A stretch of 64,000 nucleotides of DNA from Ephemerocybe angulata (lineage: Eukaryota; Basidiomycota; Agaricomycetes; Agaricales; Psathyrellaceae). The notes under the pieces were generated by a model. That model was not told the DNA's origin. It saw only the letters and a program-made list of their open reading frames with translations, and did not search any database. A program made the position numbers and the translations under genes. The stretch covers positions 372,001-436,000 of the forward strand of contig JAACJK010000004.1 in NCBI GenBank assembly GCA_013368325.1. The letters run 5' to 3'. Position 1 is the first letter of the stretch, and each line of letters begins with the position of its first letter. This document shows, piece after piece, positions 1-11,732 of the stretch.

Positions 1-498
1 TGTGCCCCGTCAAATCCAAGACCACGAAGATTTGGAACTATTACTGGAGTCCTTCTCGAAACAGGTCGAAGAAATCGTCAACGAGGCTGAGAACATCGAG
101 GTATGGAGGAATTAGCATGGGCGCTTAAATTTTTTACTGACCACACATGTCAGGCGAACGTTCAATCGACCCAAGAGATTGTAGAGCTGATTCTGGACTC
201 AAACCGCAACGCCCTACTCACTCTGGACCTCAAGGTGTGTGTTTGTCGGTCAGATTTCCTGTGGTTTCTCATAGTTTATCAGGTCTCTATTGCGACGTGC
301 GGTATTGGCACTGGAGCCCTCGTTGCTGGCCTCTTTGGAATGAATGTACGAGCGAGGTTTCTCTGTACTTTTCGATGACTGATGATTCTCGAACAGTTAA
401 CTAGTCATCTGGAGACCAATCCGTACGGATTCTACGTCCTGTCAGGGGTAGCCTCAGGACTTGCCCTTCTAGTGGCGTTTGTGGGACTTCGGAAGTGA
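1..498 (+). CDS. MRS2: Mitochondrial Mg2+ channel MRS2/LPE10 family, C-terminal part
   Basis: This is the 3' end of a CorA/Mrs2-type magnesium channel of the mitochondrial inner membrane; the 5' part lies outside the window. Exons read 2-100, 154-234, 283-345 and 397-498, with 48-53 nt GT-AG introns. The spliced protein has an acidic helical stretch, then the first membrane segment (VSIATCGIGTGALVAGLF). It ends in the GMN signature at about 337-345, the family's pore motif. A short loop with NPYGFYV and a second hydrophobic segment (LSGVASGLALLVAFVGL) follow, and the frame closes with TGA at 496-498. GMN followed by a second TM is diagnostic of the family. Whether it is MRS2 or its paralogue LPE10 cannot be told from this fragment. 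Confidence 0.88.
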
Positions 499-3400
499 GT
501 GGACCTTCGGCCTTGGGGTACCCTAAACTAATCAATGCCCCAGACTTGCCAAAATCCGAAAGGTTGGGCTATCATCATCCATCCCAACTGGGCAATCCCC
601 AAAGTCAAGAGGGAAGAAGGGATACCTTCCTTTGCCACTTCGAAAGCGTCACCTTGGCGGGTGGTCGTAAGAGCCGACCCATGCTACCGCCTCTCCCTCT
701 CTTGATGTCGACATTCAACTCGCTACAACGTACCGGGTTAGCGTCGCATTCCGAGCTCCAACCCCACCTCACCAGGAAAGTAGCACTCATACCACTCCCC
801 GACAGCCGCCGTACGCGCTCTAGGTCCAGCTCGCGTGAGTCCAACGCCGCATGGCTCACGGGCAATGTGTATCAGGCGAGCGAACCGCGTCGTCCCCTTC
901 TGGCGCCGATTTCGGTGGTATGCGAGGACCGCACGACTTCCGGGCATGATAGATAGGATAACCTTTCGCTTCGAACGAGATCCGAGAGCTTCAAACAGGC
1001 GGCCCTGAAGGGCGGTCGTCAGCAGGCCTAGTTGGTTGCCTCTTATGCTTGGTATGTTCCTAAAGAGAACCAATCCATCTCCGGACTCTATAATTTCCCC
1101 TGGCTGGGACATTAATTACATTACGCTGCTGTACTTACCCCCGCTCTTCCGCATAAACAGCAAACTTTTCTGGCCGTCTCGTCAAGCAGGTCACTTGATG
1201 GTGCCATCTGTCCTTTGTTCTGCAAGTTTGGTGGTCTTTGGAGCTTAGCTTCGGGGGATGCTAGGATAGGCGTAGGAGGCTACGCAACTTTGAAGGCCTG
1301 GCTGGTGATTTCTGCAAGGGAGGCAGGAAGCGTCGTCACATTAAATTCTCCTGTATCCACCCATGACTGTAGGGCCTCGTCATCGTGCTTTGTAGGTGAG
1401 TCCTTGTTCTCAGAACCTCTGACCCATCTGCCTCCGCTGGCACGCCATCATAATACTGACTCGGTTTTGTTCTAGGACTCGTCACAAATGAACCCGGAAT
1501 GGTTGAGGATACTGACGTCGGGTCTCTATTCAACGTCATGGGCAGTATGTTGGTACTTTTCGTTTGTGGCCTGGAGAACGTGAGCTCAGATCAAATGCAC
1601 TCTCATCACGCAATTCTGGTGCCACTGTAGACGCTGCCAGGTCCTCTGGGAGGCTGAGTACGCGTCCGTGGACACGACAGCACTAGCGCTTCTTTGACAA
1701 GATCAAGATCGTTCGAAAATCAGCCTCCCATCTGGTGCCATTTAACGGAAAGGGAAGGTCGAGGGCGCGCCAGTGGAGACGTCATTACAAAGGCTATCAG
1801 CTCAATCGCCAGGATCTAGCGACGCTGGCTGACCAGACTGCCGGTACGATCGACTCTGCTACTAATAACCGCCACCTTTATGCTTCAGCTTGGAGACGAA
1901 CCTTTCTCAGTTCCGTTTGCCTAACGGAGGCTTATTCACCAGCAGCGCGGTTAAGCTCGGATTGCGGGGTAGTGGCGTCTGTGACAGTCAACCCCAGGTC
2001 AACCCCATGCATGTGTATATGGAAGTATGCTCGAACGGTCAGTCAGTCAACCTTTTTCCTTTCATACATCTATGTTTGGCTCTGCACCATCCTAATTTGG
2101 TCTGATTGGGAGTCCAGGTTTAGATATGGGTGTGGCGAGTATGGACGCCATTGAGTTTGTTCATCCGACGCAAATCCGTGCTGCAGCGCGGTAGAGATGC
2201 TGCAAAGCCCGAGATTATCTGAGGTACTATCAGCAGATCCGGGCTACTTCGAGTTTGCTGATATATCTATCGTATCACGTTCGGTGTATCGTGCCGATGG
2301 CAGGATTGGGAGAGGCGGAGATTCTTGCAACCCCTCAACATCTGGGCGAAGCAGTTGATGAGGCGGCGGATTCTTGTATCGGGTGGGGGGCGATTGGTCA
2401 ACCATTTCTCTCCCTATCGAACAATGCCCATCGTCTTCCCCTGTCCACAAATTCCAAGGGAGCAATAAAGCCTTAAGAGCTATGGCATGTTTCTACGAGG
2501 CCGATGAAGGCCGACCGGTCAGGTGAGCAACACCACCCTCGCCGTGCTTTGCGATGCCCTTCGGATTAAACCTTCTTTGTTTTCAGGGTGTTTATGAAAT
2601 TGAAAGCCGACGAGGTTGTATGAGGGACCTTTAGAGGAAGGAAGCCATCGAGAGATTATGGCGAGGCCATTCCAGACCGAAAGGATATAATCGAAGTAAG
2701 ATCCGGAAAACCTGTAACTATCGGTTATTGCTGAAAGTCAAGGGCAGGATGGTTTTCTCCTGTGGGGACCATCGCGAGTTTCGCGGACGTTGATAACTCA
2801 TGGGATGAGTGGAATGTAGCCCTCAGGTCATTTTAGTGCGATGAACTTTACTTTCCGAAAAGTGTGGTGCAAGTAAGCCTTTGGGGATGGGATGGGTGCT
2901 TATATTCATGAGATTACAGGATTTAATGTGATATGGTGGAGTTATGGGTTGGTGGGGGTGACGAACTGCCTCGAACGGACTGTGAGTCGAGTCTAATCCA
3001 ATGAAGTTTTAAACGTCATCACTGACAACAACAACGTAGCTCTTTCATCTTCATCTTCCTCGTCATGATAACCTTCGCCAGCGCTATTGTTTCTGATGTA
3101 CGCTCATCCCACCTAAGTTACGCGGAACTCACTCCATCCAGCTATTTTCGCGCTTTGTGGGGTGAGTTTGAGTGCGATCGGGAAACAAACTTACCTGTTG
3201 TGCTCCTTCTTTGTCTGACCGAACAGATTTAGGCTCTTCCGAGGCCGACATGAATATACAATCCCATTTGCGCCGGCGCCTCTTCATGAATTACCGGGCA
3301 GGGCGCCGAGCGCTGGTTAGTAAGTACGACTGGTGGCCCGACCATATTAGGCTATGGCGATCCAAGGCGGACCTTGGGGGGCACGTACGGGGTCTCAAAC

Positions 3401-5351
3401 CGCCTGACATCCGAAGTCGCTCGGAGTGCCTTGCAAATGACAGGCTCGTGGCCGCCACCCGCGGCTAGTTCGACGTTCGAACGGCCCTGCAGCAGCTTCA
3501 GCCCCTTTCTCCGTCGTCTGCCCTGGGCTGCGCTGGGCCCTGTACCAACGCCGCCGCAGATGGATCTGGGGTTGAAGGTACGTACTACAGTAATATTAAT
3601 GCTTCCAGTTTCTTCCTCCTGCCAACTTTCACTGCCTTGGGCTACTCTGGTTCCTCCTGGTGGATTCAAACGCGGGATATGTGGACATTGCTCCGGAGTC
3701 GTCTTCCGAGCTATAGTGGCGCTATTCAGATGCTGGATGGAGCCATCGCACCGCAGCAGAGGGAAGGTGCGGTGTCTGGGCGAATCATTCCTGAGAATGT
3801 AGCAGGTAAGGTTCCCCCGAATATGGACCAGCCATTCGTCTCCCAGTACCCAGGGTAGTGGGATTATCTGAAGCAGCTCTCAGACTGCACCGTGCACACG
3901 GTATTGTGCCCCTCCGAGGCCTCCGATATCACTCTTCGAATCCTGAGCACTCTCAACGTTTTTGTTATCTATAATAACCCCTCCCGCGATTAATCGAATC
4001 GCCCACTCTCTTTCTCAGGTCCGTTATCTGTTCCGCTTATCTCTCAATAATTCACCGCCGGAGCTTGTTCTAGTGGACCTGGGGTGCATGTGGGAAGGTT
4101 GCGTGAAATATGCGGGGTTGTAGAGCGGGTGCAGGGTCCTCATACTATTGCACTTCGGGATCGCCACTGACTTCTAGTCGCTTAGCTTAAACAGGACAAC
4201 TCACGACGAAGTAAGGAGGAAACGGCGATCGACCGAGTGGCACTTGTCGTGTGCATGCAGTAGAGGCTGCGAGCAGCAAGGTGGCGGCGGCCCCCGCAGG
4301 CCTGGCTGGCTTTGAGGCATTTGCACATATGGCAATACAAGCTGTCGGTTATAAAGACTGATTGTCGTGAAGATAGACTTATTCCTCTTTGGGTGCGGGG
4401 AAGGCCTGTGGCTGAAACTGTGCCCAGGCCTCACCGCCGAAGTGTTCAATCGGCACACTACCTATTCAGAAGGACCACCGTCGCTGAACGGCTCCGATTG
4501 AAACCGCTTTTGTTCGGTGGAAGTGTGCGTAGGCTCGGTGGTTTAATAATGTGCGTCTGTGCACACCGGCGCTTGTCGTGTGGCCTACTATGCGTGCCTT
4601 CCTGCTGACATCCACTGGGACGGTCGAGGATGTGCTGTTTGAGCTCTCTTCCAGGATATCACACCAACCTGCAGTCCGATCCTCTTCGGAGCATACGCTG
4701 GAGGATTCTGTAGAAGGGAACCCGGGCTCCAAGAATGACATGAGGGCTTCCTAAGGTCTTTGGATCACAGGACGTGTATATCATAATCGAACTCGGAACC
4801 GGGAAAGCAAAGTTGGGAGTAATTAGAAACCATGAGTGACGGAAGAGTTGGTAGGTCCTACAAATACAGGGTAAGAGATACAGCACAGAAAACCAATAAT
4901 GTAGCAACAACATAATCATAGAACGTTCGAACGAAGTGGCGAAGCCGCAGCCAGCAGTACGTACGCAGCATGCAGCACGGACACGCGGATGTGTCGTGCA
5001 GGTTTCCGGATCAGCCACAGAGGCTTGTACGCCGTAAGATCGACGCAGCAAGGAGGAAACACGAGAAGCCACCAATGAGCAAGCAGAACTGAACTGAGAG
5101 AGAGTACGGCAACCGGAGGAGACGGAACCAAAAACAAAATTAAGCACGGAGTCGGAGGGGTAACCAGCTCGCCATCCGGCAACATACTTACATACCAACA
5201 GAACAAAGCATCAAACATCTGATCCCCCAAACCCACTCCTTCCATCCCTCCTCGCCAAGATATCCCCTGACACTGGACCAGTACATTGTGCCCCTGCGAT
5301 CCTTTTCATCGCCCTCCATTCATCCATTCAGCCAACTTCATGCCCGCGAGT
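499..5351. other. No secure gene; eroded or intron-rich sequence
   Basis: No open frame here exceeds about 180 codons and none matches a family I recognise. On the plus strand there are plausible splice pairs, for example a 65-nt intron at about 2521-2586 and introns at 3098-3141 and 3162-3226. The last two join a hydrophobic stretch (FIFIFLVMITFASAIVSD, about 3044-3097) to a basic segment ending in APAPLHELPGRAPSAG. Another plausible exon pair spans 3480-3570 and 3610-3716. These could belong to an intron-rich membrane-protein gene or to a decayed one. Between 3.9 and 5.35 kb I see only AT/GC-mixed non-coding sequence, presumably including the 3' flank of the gene on the minus strand. Confidence 0.4.
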
Positions 5352-7024
5352 TTACCTCCGACTCTGCGTCTGGGAATCTGGCGGAAGATCAGGCATCAAG
5401 TAATGAACTGGCTTGCCCTCGACCCCGAAGCTCGTCTTGTGCAGCAGCTCGCTCGAGTCCGTCGTGTTGGGCCGCGAGATCGCCGCGCCGCGTGTAGAGT
5501 AGTGGCCCACGGTGCTGGGGTTCTGCGGTTGTGGATGCCGCAGCTGCAGCTGAGGCTGCTGATTGGGAGATCCATGGTAGCCCTTCTCTGAGCCGGTGAG
5601 GTGCGCTTCGGAAGCCATGGGTGAGGGAGGGATGGGAGATGCGGGGATGGGCGAGGCGGGGGCCTCGCCGTCGTATGCGGGGACGGGCTTGCGCTTCCGG
5701 CCGAAGGACTGGCGGTTCGCCCGCTTGGCGTCGGATTGGGGCGTGTGCGGGTCGGAGGGGGGCATGGGGTGGGTGGCTTCGGATACCCCGCCGAAGGAGG
5801 AGGTGCGGGAGATGGTGCTGTTGCTGGATTCGATGGGAGGGAGGTAGAGCTGCGAGCGGGTTTTCGCGTCTGTGGATCTCCGTCGCGCTACATTCGCGCC
5901 GACGATGTCGGGATAGGATCCTTTGCTACGCCGGCCGCCGGCTTCGTGCTCGGAGCTATGAGGCAGAGAAGGGAGGGCAGCGAGGGCCATGGAGTCGTAG
6001 CTCGCGATGCTGTTTTTGCGGCTACCGTAGCTGGCACCCAGTTTCTCTTCGGAGAGATCCCCAGTGACAGTTTCCTCTGTGGGTCCCAAGGAGCTGCTCT
6101 GGGAGTAATTACGGCGTTGAGCCTGAGAGTGCCGCCTCATCCGTTCGCGAGGGTCCTTATCATTATTAGCGCCAACAGCGGCCATGATGCCGGCCCTGGA
6201 ATCGGTGGAGTTGAGTGCATTCCACTTCTTGCTGCTCCCCTTCTTTCCTGCGCCAATTTGCCTTTGCTGTTTGCGATGGCGCAGGAAGAACCACACGGCG
6301 AGGACGACCATGATCAGGGCCAGAACCCCGAGAACAATACCGACGATGGCGGAGGTGTTGATGGGTTTTGATGAAGCGCCCGAAACGGGAGCTGGAATGG
6401 ATGGCGAGCCCCCTGTGGGTACGGAGGATGGGGTCGTACTGGTGGACGACGCAGGGAGGCAGGCTGTGTTGGGGCCCTGCAGTACGTAGAAGACGTCTGA
6501 GACCTTGAGGTAGTTTTGCGATATGATCAGGGCTTCGAATTGGTAAGAGCCGGACGTAACGTTGACGGAGGGCCACTCGAACGTCAGCGAAGCTGGGTTG
6601 ACCTTGGTGCTGATCACCATGTCAACGACTTCAGCACGGAGCTGCCGGTTTTCGATGGGGGCTCGGGTGGAGGTCGAGGTCGAGCTGGTCGAAGGAGCTG
6701 GGGGTAGAGATACTTGGGTCACTCCGATATTGGTGACCGACAGGGTCATATTGATCGGTGCGCCTGCGTAGAACCATCGTATTGTGGCGGGCTCGCAGGT
6801 CGTGAGGTTGCCTATGGTGTCGAACGAGAGTATTGGGCTCACTCCTACCGTTCCTGGGCCTGTGCACCATTAGCTACGGTACTGATCTTTGGAGGTTATC
6901 AGCCCTTGGACATACCTTGACGTCTGTTAATGCCGTAGGCACCGTTCCCGGAACTGACGCTGGCTGCGTTTATCACTCCAGTGGAGATAGCCAGGGCGGC
7001 TGCCCATGTCGAAAGGCGGCCCAT
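5352..7024 (-). CDS. Secreted/single-pass type I membrane protein, basidiomycete-type
   Basis: Two exons, 6916-7024 and 5352-6859, are joined across a 56-nt GT-AG intron and give 538 aa. Residues 1-22 form a signal peptide (MGRLSTWAAALAISTGVINA). The extracellular part to about residue 210 has several N-x-S/T sequons and a beta-rich region, then a Ser/Thr/Pro-rich stalk. One transmembrane segment lies near residues 217-239 (IVGIVLGVLALIMVVLAVWFF) with a basic stop-transfer RHRKQQR. A cytosolic tail of about 300 residues is rich in Ser, Pro and basic residues and ends near VHYLMPDLPPDSQ. The layout matches a common Agaricomycete class of surface proteins with unknown ligand, broadly reminiscent of Wsc/Mid2-type sensors, but there is no WSC domain. 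Function is not assigned. Confidence 0.75.
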
Positions 7025-7927
7025 TAGAACTAGTCCAAGGTATGCGTGCGTATCTGCGAAGTCCAATCGTCAGCCAAGCGATCGGATACGACCTTCAAGC
7101 TGCCTGCAAGGAAGAGCGCAGCAGGGACAGCTCTTGCGCCTCGAATCCGGAGGTGGGGGAGCAGAAGAAAGAGACTCTCAGAGCTGGAGCCTCTGCTTCG
7201 CTGTCGTTTCCTCGGAAGCACGATGGTGGATGGGAACAACGAATCGGTGGTTGGGAGGCTGTAACCTTCGGCTTCTGTACCCACAGGCATAGGCCACATG
7301 GCTGAGGCACGTCACCAACACAATCAGGACTGATGGATTTCTTCCGAGCTTGGGGCCGCCGGGGAAGAAATAAAAATACGAAATGAGTGTTGTACTTAGC
7401 TCTAAAGCTCCAGAGCGAGCAGGAGGGTCGTGGTGGTGGCTCTGGAGTGGAGTACACTACGAGGTTTCTTCTCTGGAGACGGGGAGCGTAGGAATTTTCT
7501 GTCACCCCGGGGAACTGATTAAATATGTATTGAAGGTCCTTGACAATGGAAGCTGCACCAAGGTACAGATAAGATCGTTAGTGAAATACGTTCTCGATAA
7601 TACTCGATTCCAGGGTAACTCTTACAAGTCGAACTTTGGGAACACACCAGATCACTATCTGTTTCGGAACCATCGACCTCAGGAGTCAGGATTGCGAGCG
7701 GGGAGGTATTCCAGTCCGGAATGCTTGACAGCATTCTAAGGCCTCAGGGGGCTGCATAGTTGTAAGTTGGCAAGCTTGAATAGCAATGCCCAAGCTTAGA
7801 TCTACTCGGTCGAAGTCCAGGCTAAGGTGATGGTCGCTGTGCAAGCGATGGAACCCCTCGCCGGCAAACAATTGGCGGAGGCTACGACTTGATTGGATGG
7901 ATGGGGCAGCCTCGCTCGGGCGAGTAT
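7025..7927. other. Intergenic, 5' flank of the membrane-protein gene
   Basis: Non-coding sequence between the start of the minus-strand membrane-protein gene and the tRNA. I see short random frames only and no clear repeat or RNA gene. Confidence 0.5.
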
Positions 7928-8000
7928 GGTCCTATGGTCTAGTGGTTATGATTTCTGTCTTACACACAGAAGGTCTCCAGTTCGATCCTGGATGGGACCA
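7928..8000 (+). tRNA. tRNA-Val(UAC)
   Basis: A 73-nt cloverleaf without intron. The acceptor stem GGTCCTA pairs with TGGGACC, followed by discriminator A. The D-arm contains TGGTCTAGTGGTTA (A box). The anticodon stem TCTGT/ACAGA encloses loop CTTACAC, giving anticodon UAC (valine, GUA codons). The T-arm carries the B box GTTCGATCC. A T-run (about 8003) can serve as Pol III terminator. The 5' half is nearly identical to tRNA-Val(CAC) at 43.6 kb. Confidence 0.9.
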
Positions 8001-8483
8001 CTTTTTACACTTTCTAAGAAACGGCTCATCCTCGCCGCTGCCCGCCGCTGCCAGCAGCACGCAGCTCGGTCTTGCTTGCCCGGCGCCTTCCCAACGGGCT
8101 AGATCGGTGTGCCCAGTTACAAGTAAAGTTCCTCAAGAGTCGTACGTCGGTGCAACTCTCTGGGGTATTTGTATTCAGGAATTCTCTGGCCTTTGGACGG
8201 TGTGTTCTGAAGAGTTGCAGAAATACATTCTCCCCAAAAACCTTGTCGTTGGAGAATCATAGGACTTTCTCGAGCTTCAAAGTGGCCTCTGAATACATCT
8301 AGAGCCCTAGGCGATAGTGCCTTTGGACTCAGAACCGACTTCAAAGAACTCGAAATGTCGACGGCAGTTGAGGCGATAGCAGACAGGGGCGTGAGACAGA
8401 GTTCCCATTTCGAGTTATTACATAATCCAAATTTCATTAAGGGTTCATGACATTCCCTTGGGTTCCCTTCCACCACCACGGCA
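8001..8483. other. Intergenic, 5' flank of BUR1-like gene
   Basis: Non-coding sequence between the tRNA and the kinase start codon; presumably holds the kinase promoter. I could not pick out a specific promoter element. Confidence 0.4.
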
Positions 8484-11400
8484 ATGGTGACAACCCCTCG
8501 AAAACGACAGGCGTCGAGCTCGCCTGCGTGGAGCAGGGCGAACAAACGTCCGACGACGAACTATACTCCTGAGGAGGGCGAGGTCGATGATGCAGGCACT
8601 TCATCGCAGCCAACCATCCAACTTCCCGCGACGCTACCCTCCAAACCCGTCATCTCCAAAGTACCACTCCCTTTCAAGAACAAAAAGAAAGAAACCAAGG
8701 TGCAACCGATCAACGTCTTTGATAGCCTTCCGTCAAAACGACCAGAACCACCGAAGAAAGAGAGGGAGGAGGAGCCGCTCAGGAACGGCACAGGAACACG
8801 GGGTCATGACCAAAGTGCGAGGCTAGGGGATCACTGGGTGCCACCATACGAGTCTGGAGATCGCGAACGCAGTAATGTGCGAAGTCATAGTCGGTACTCC
8901 CGCTCAAGGACGCCACCCAAGCATCGTTCACGTTCACGTTCACGTTCGCGTGATCACAGGGCGTCTCGCCGCAAATCCAGAAGCCCAGTTCCCAGTTTCA
9001 GTCCACTCTCCAACTCTCGAGAGGATGATCGACCAAAGGATCGACGAGACCGCTCGCACTCTAGAGACAGAAGAAGCTACGACTACGACTACGGGCACCG
9101 TAGAGAGCATGGGTTCGGGGGTTATAACAACGACAGACATTACCGCCCTGCACCAGCACGGGACACACGGCACGACAGCGAGTGGATGCGAAGAGAGCAG
9201 GAAGAACCATATCACTTCAGTCGACCAGAGACATATCGTCCCCCGGCAACTCCTCCAGGAGTTCCCGAGCCATCGTCTCCTGTTCCTAGACAGCCTTCAT
9301 ACGCCCCGCCACCCCCACCGTCATCCGAAGCACCACCCCCACCCCCTTTGCCTCCTCCACCTGAGCCCTCAGTACCTATGCCTCCAACAGAAACACCACC
9401 TCCTGCACCTCCACCTGATTCTCGGATAACAGCAGGGACACAGCTTGCTCCGGTATCCTTTGCCGTGAAGAAGCCGCTGCCTCTTGGGCTCCCTCCTAAA
9501 CCGATGTTTACTTCGGCGGGACCACCGGGACAACCGCCACCACCACCCATTGCACCACCGGCTTTGCCGCCTTCTCAACCGCTTCAAGCACCTCCGCTTT
9601 CGCAAGGTCCCCACCAGGTTCTTCCTAAACAGCTCACCAAGAAACCGTCCTTTGTCAAGCCGAATGAGCCTCCCAAGATTCGCATCGTGCGGAAAAGGGA
9701 GTTTTCGAAACGTAAACCGAAGCAGGATGTGGAGGCCTACGGTCGCGCATTCGTGGGCTGCGGAGACCAGTCGGACTACGAGGTGACCAAGAAGCTGGGC
9801 GAAGGCACCTTTGGAGAGGTCCACAAAGCCATACGGAAAGGGACGAACGAGGTAGTGGCACTGAAGCGTATCCTCATGCATCACGAGAAGGAGGGCATGC
9901 CTGTTACCGCCTTGCGAGAGATTAAGATCTTGAAGGCATTGAAGCATCCTTCCATCGTGGACATCCAGGACATGTTCGTCGTGAGGAGCACGGAGAAGGA
10001 CCCACTCTCCGTGTATATGGTTTTCCCGTACATGGACCACGACTTGGCCGGATTACTGGAGAACGAACGTGTTACACTTCAGCCGAGTCAGATCAAGCTC
10101 TACATGAAGCAACTCCTGGAGGGTACAGAGTACATGCACAGGGTGCGTTCAGTCTTTTTGTCCCTTGTTTATCGCTGACCATGGCTCTAGAACCATATCT
10201 TGCATCGAGACATGAAGGCCGCGAACTTGCTGATATCAAATACTGGAACTCTCCGGATTGCTGATTTTGGTCTTGCGCGCAGCTTTGATGCCAACGTCAC
10301 TAAGGGCGGCTCGAGCAAGAAGTATACTAACTGTGTCGTAACTCGGTGGTACCGCCCCCCAGAGCTGCTTCTTGGTGCGCGGCAGTACGGTGGGGAGGTG
10401 GATATCTGGGGCATTGGGTGTGTTTTGGGTGAGATGTTCCAGCGGAGGCCTATCCTGCCTGGATCATCGGATCTGGATCAGCTGGAGAAGATCTGGTTCC
10501 TTTGTGGGACCCCTACGCAGCACTCGTGGCCTAACTTTGACGCTCTTCCTGGGTGCGATGGCGTAAAGCGGTTCAATAACTCTTGGCCTCGGCGGCTCAG
10601 GCAGTCGTATGAAAGGTATGCGCACAACTTGATGTGCGCTGACTGTTCTGACAGGATTTTCCAGTGTTGGTCCGGAGACCGTGGATTTACTTGATAAACT
10701 CCTTACTTGTAATCCCAAAGAACGGATCACAGCTGCCCAAGCGTTGGAACACGATTATTTCTGGACCGAACCTATGCCCGCTGATCCATCGAAGTACGTG
10801 GATTGTTCTACTTGTCATGTTTCCTTACTGAAGATTGCTATAGGCTGCCTTCGTACGAGGCTTCGCACGAATTCGACAAACGTGGGCACCGGAATAACCA
10901 CGTCATGCCAGGCGGTAATCCCCCTATTGCCCCTCCCAAGCCCGACTTCCAGATGGGCATGCACCCCCCACGCAACAACATGCTTCCTCCTGGCCAGGGC
11001 CCGCACCACGACCGCCGGAGTGGCCCTCCGTTCCAGGGCCCCGGTAACCAGAATTTCCATTACAACAACCCCAGCAACTTCAATCGGAGAGGAGGGGGAG
11101 GAGGGGGAGGACCGCCGCATGGGCAGCATCATGGCCCAGGGATGCATGGTGGTGTGCAGGTTCCGTGGAATGGTCCCCCACAACATGCGCCGTCGGGTCC
11201 GGCTGGGTTCAGAGGAGGTCCACCGCCGAATGCGCCTTTAGGACCTGGGGGAGGGATGCAGCCGGGTCCGGCTGGGTTCCGAGGAGGTCCACCGCCGAAT
11301 GCGCCTTTAGGACCTGGGGGAGGGATGCAGCCGCCGCCGTTTAGGGGGCCTGCGGCGCACCATGGACGTCCGGGTAATCAGGGTGGGGGACATCATGGAG

Positions 11401-11732
11401 GAGGGGGATACCCGCAGTTGCCGCCTCATCCGCCGCCTCATGGTGGTGGTGGTGGTGGTGGGTTTGGAGGGGGTCGGGGAGGGCCGCCTGCATCTGGGTT
11501 GCCGCCGCGGCCTCCAGTGCCGTTGGGGCCTGGAGGGATGCACCATGGTGGTGGTGGTGGTGGTGCAGGCGGTGGAGGGGGAGGGGGAGGTATTAATAAT
11601 TGGAGGCCGAGGAATCAGCCACCGGGGCGCGGGGGTGGTCCTCCCAGGGGTGGAGGGGGAGGTGGGAGGTGGAATGGAGGTGGCGGGGGCGAAGGCGGGG
11701 GCGATGGGGGAGGAGGGTTGAATTATGGTTGA
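8484..11732 (+). CDS. BUR1: Cyclin-dependent kinase BUR1/CDK9-like
   Basis: Four exons (8484-10142, 10191-10615, 10665-10793, 10844-11732) give 1033 aa. The N-terminal 430 residues are Arg/Ser-rich (RS-like), then strongly proline-rich. The kinase domain starts near residue 432 with GEGTFGEV; the VAVK-type lysine is K461. MPVTALRE (from 472) is the PITALRE-like helix. HRDMKAAN with catalytic D560 and DFGLAR with D578 follow, then the [12 protein letters not shown] activation-segment end. PITALRE plus HRDMKAAN points to CDK9/BUR1 (P-TEFb type elongation kinase acting on the RNA polymerase II CTD and Spt5) rather than CTK1/CDK12. The C-terminal 290 residues are Gly/Pro/His-rich low complexity. 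The long RS-like N-terminus is larger than in yeast BUR1 and recalls CDK12, so subfamily assignment rests on the kinase motifs. Confidence 0.88.
11196..11333 (+). repeat. 69-bp tandem repeat, two copies, inside BUR1-like C-terminus
   Basis: Two head-to-tail 69-bp units (11196-11264 and 11265-11333), nearly identical, encode two copies of a 23-residue block beginning [14 protein letters not shown]. The frame is preserved, so the duplication lengthens the disordered Gly/Pro tail without disrupting it. Confidence 0.9.

Noticed and set aside
9369..10040. Minus-strand frame of 223 codons inside the BUR1-like gene
   Set aside because: It is the antisense of the proline-rich and kinase-coding exon; no independent signals.
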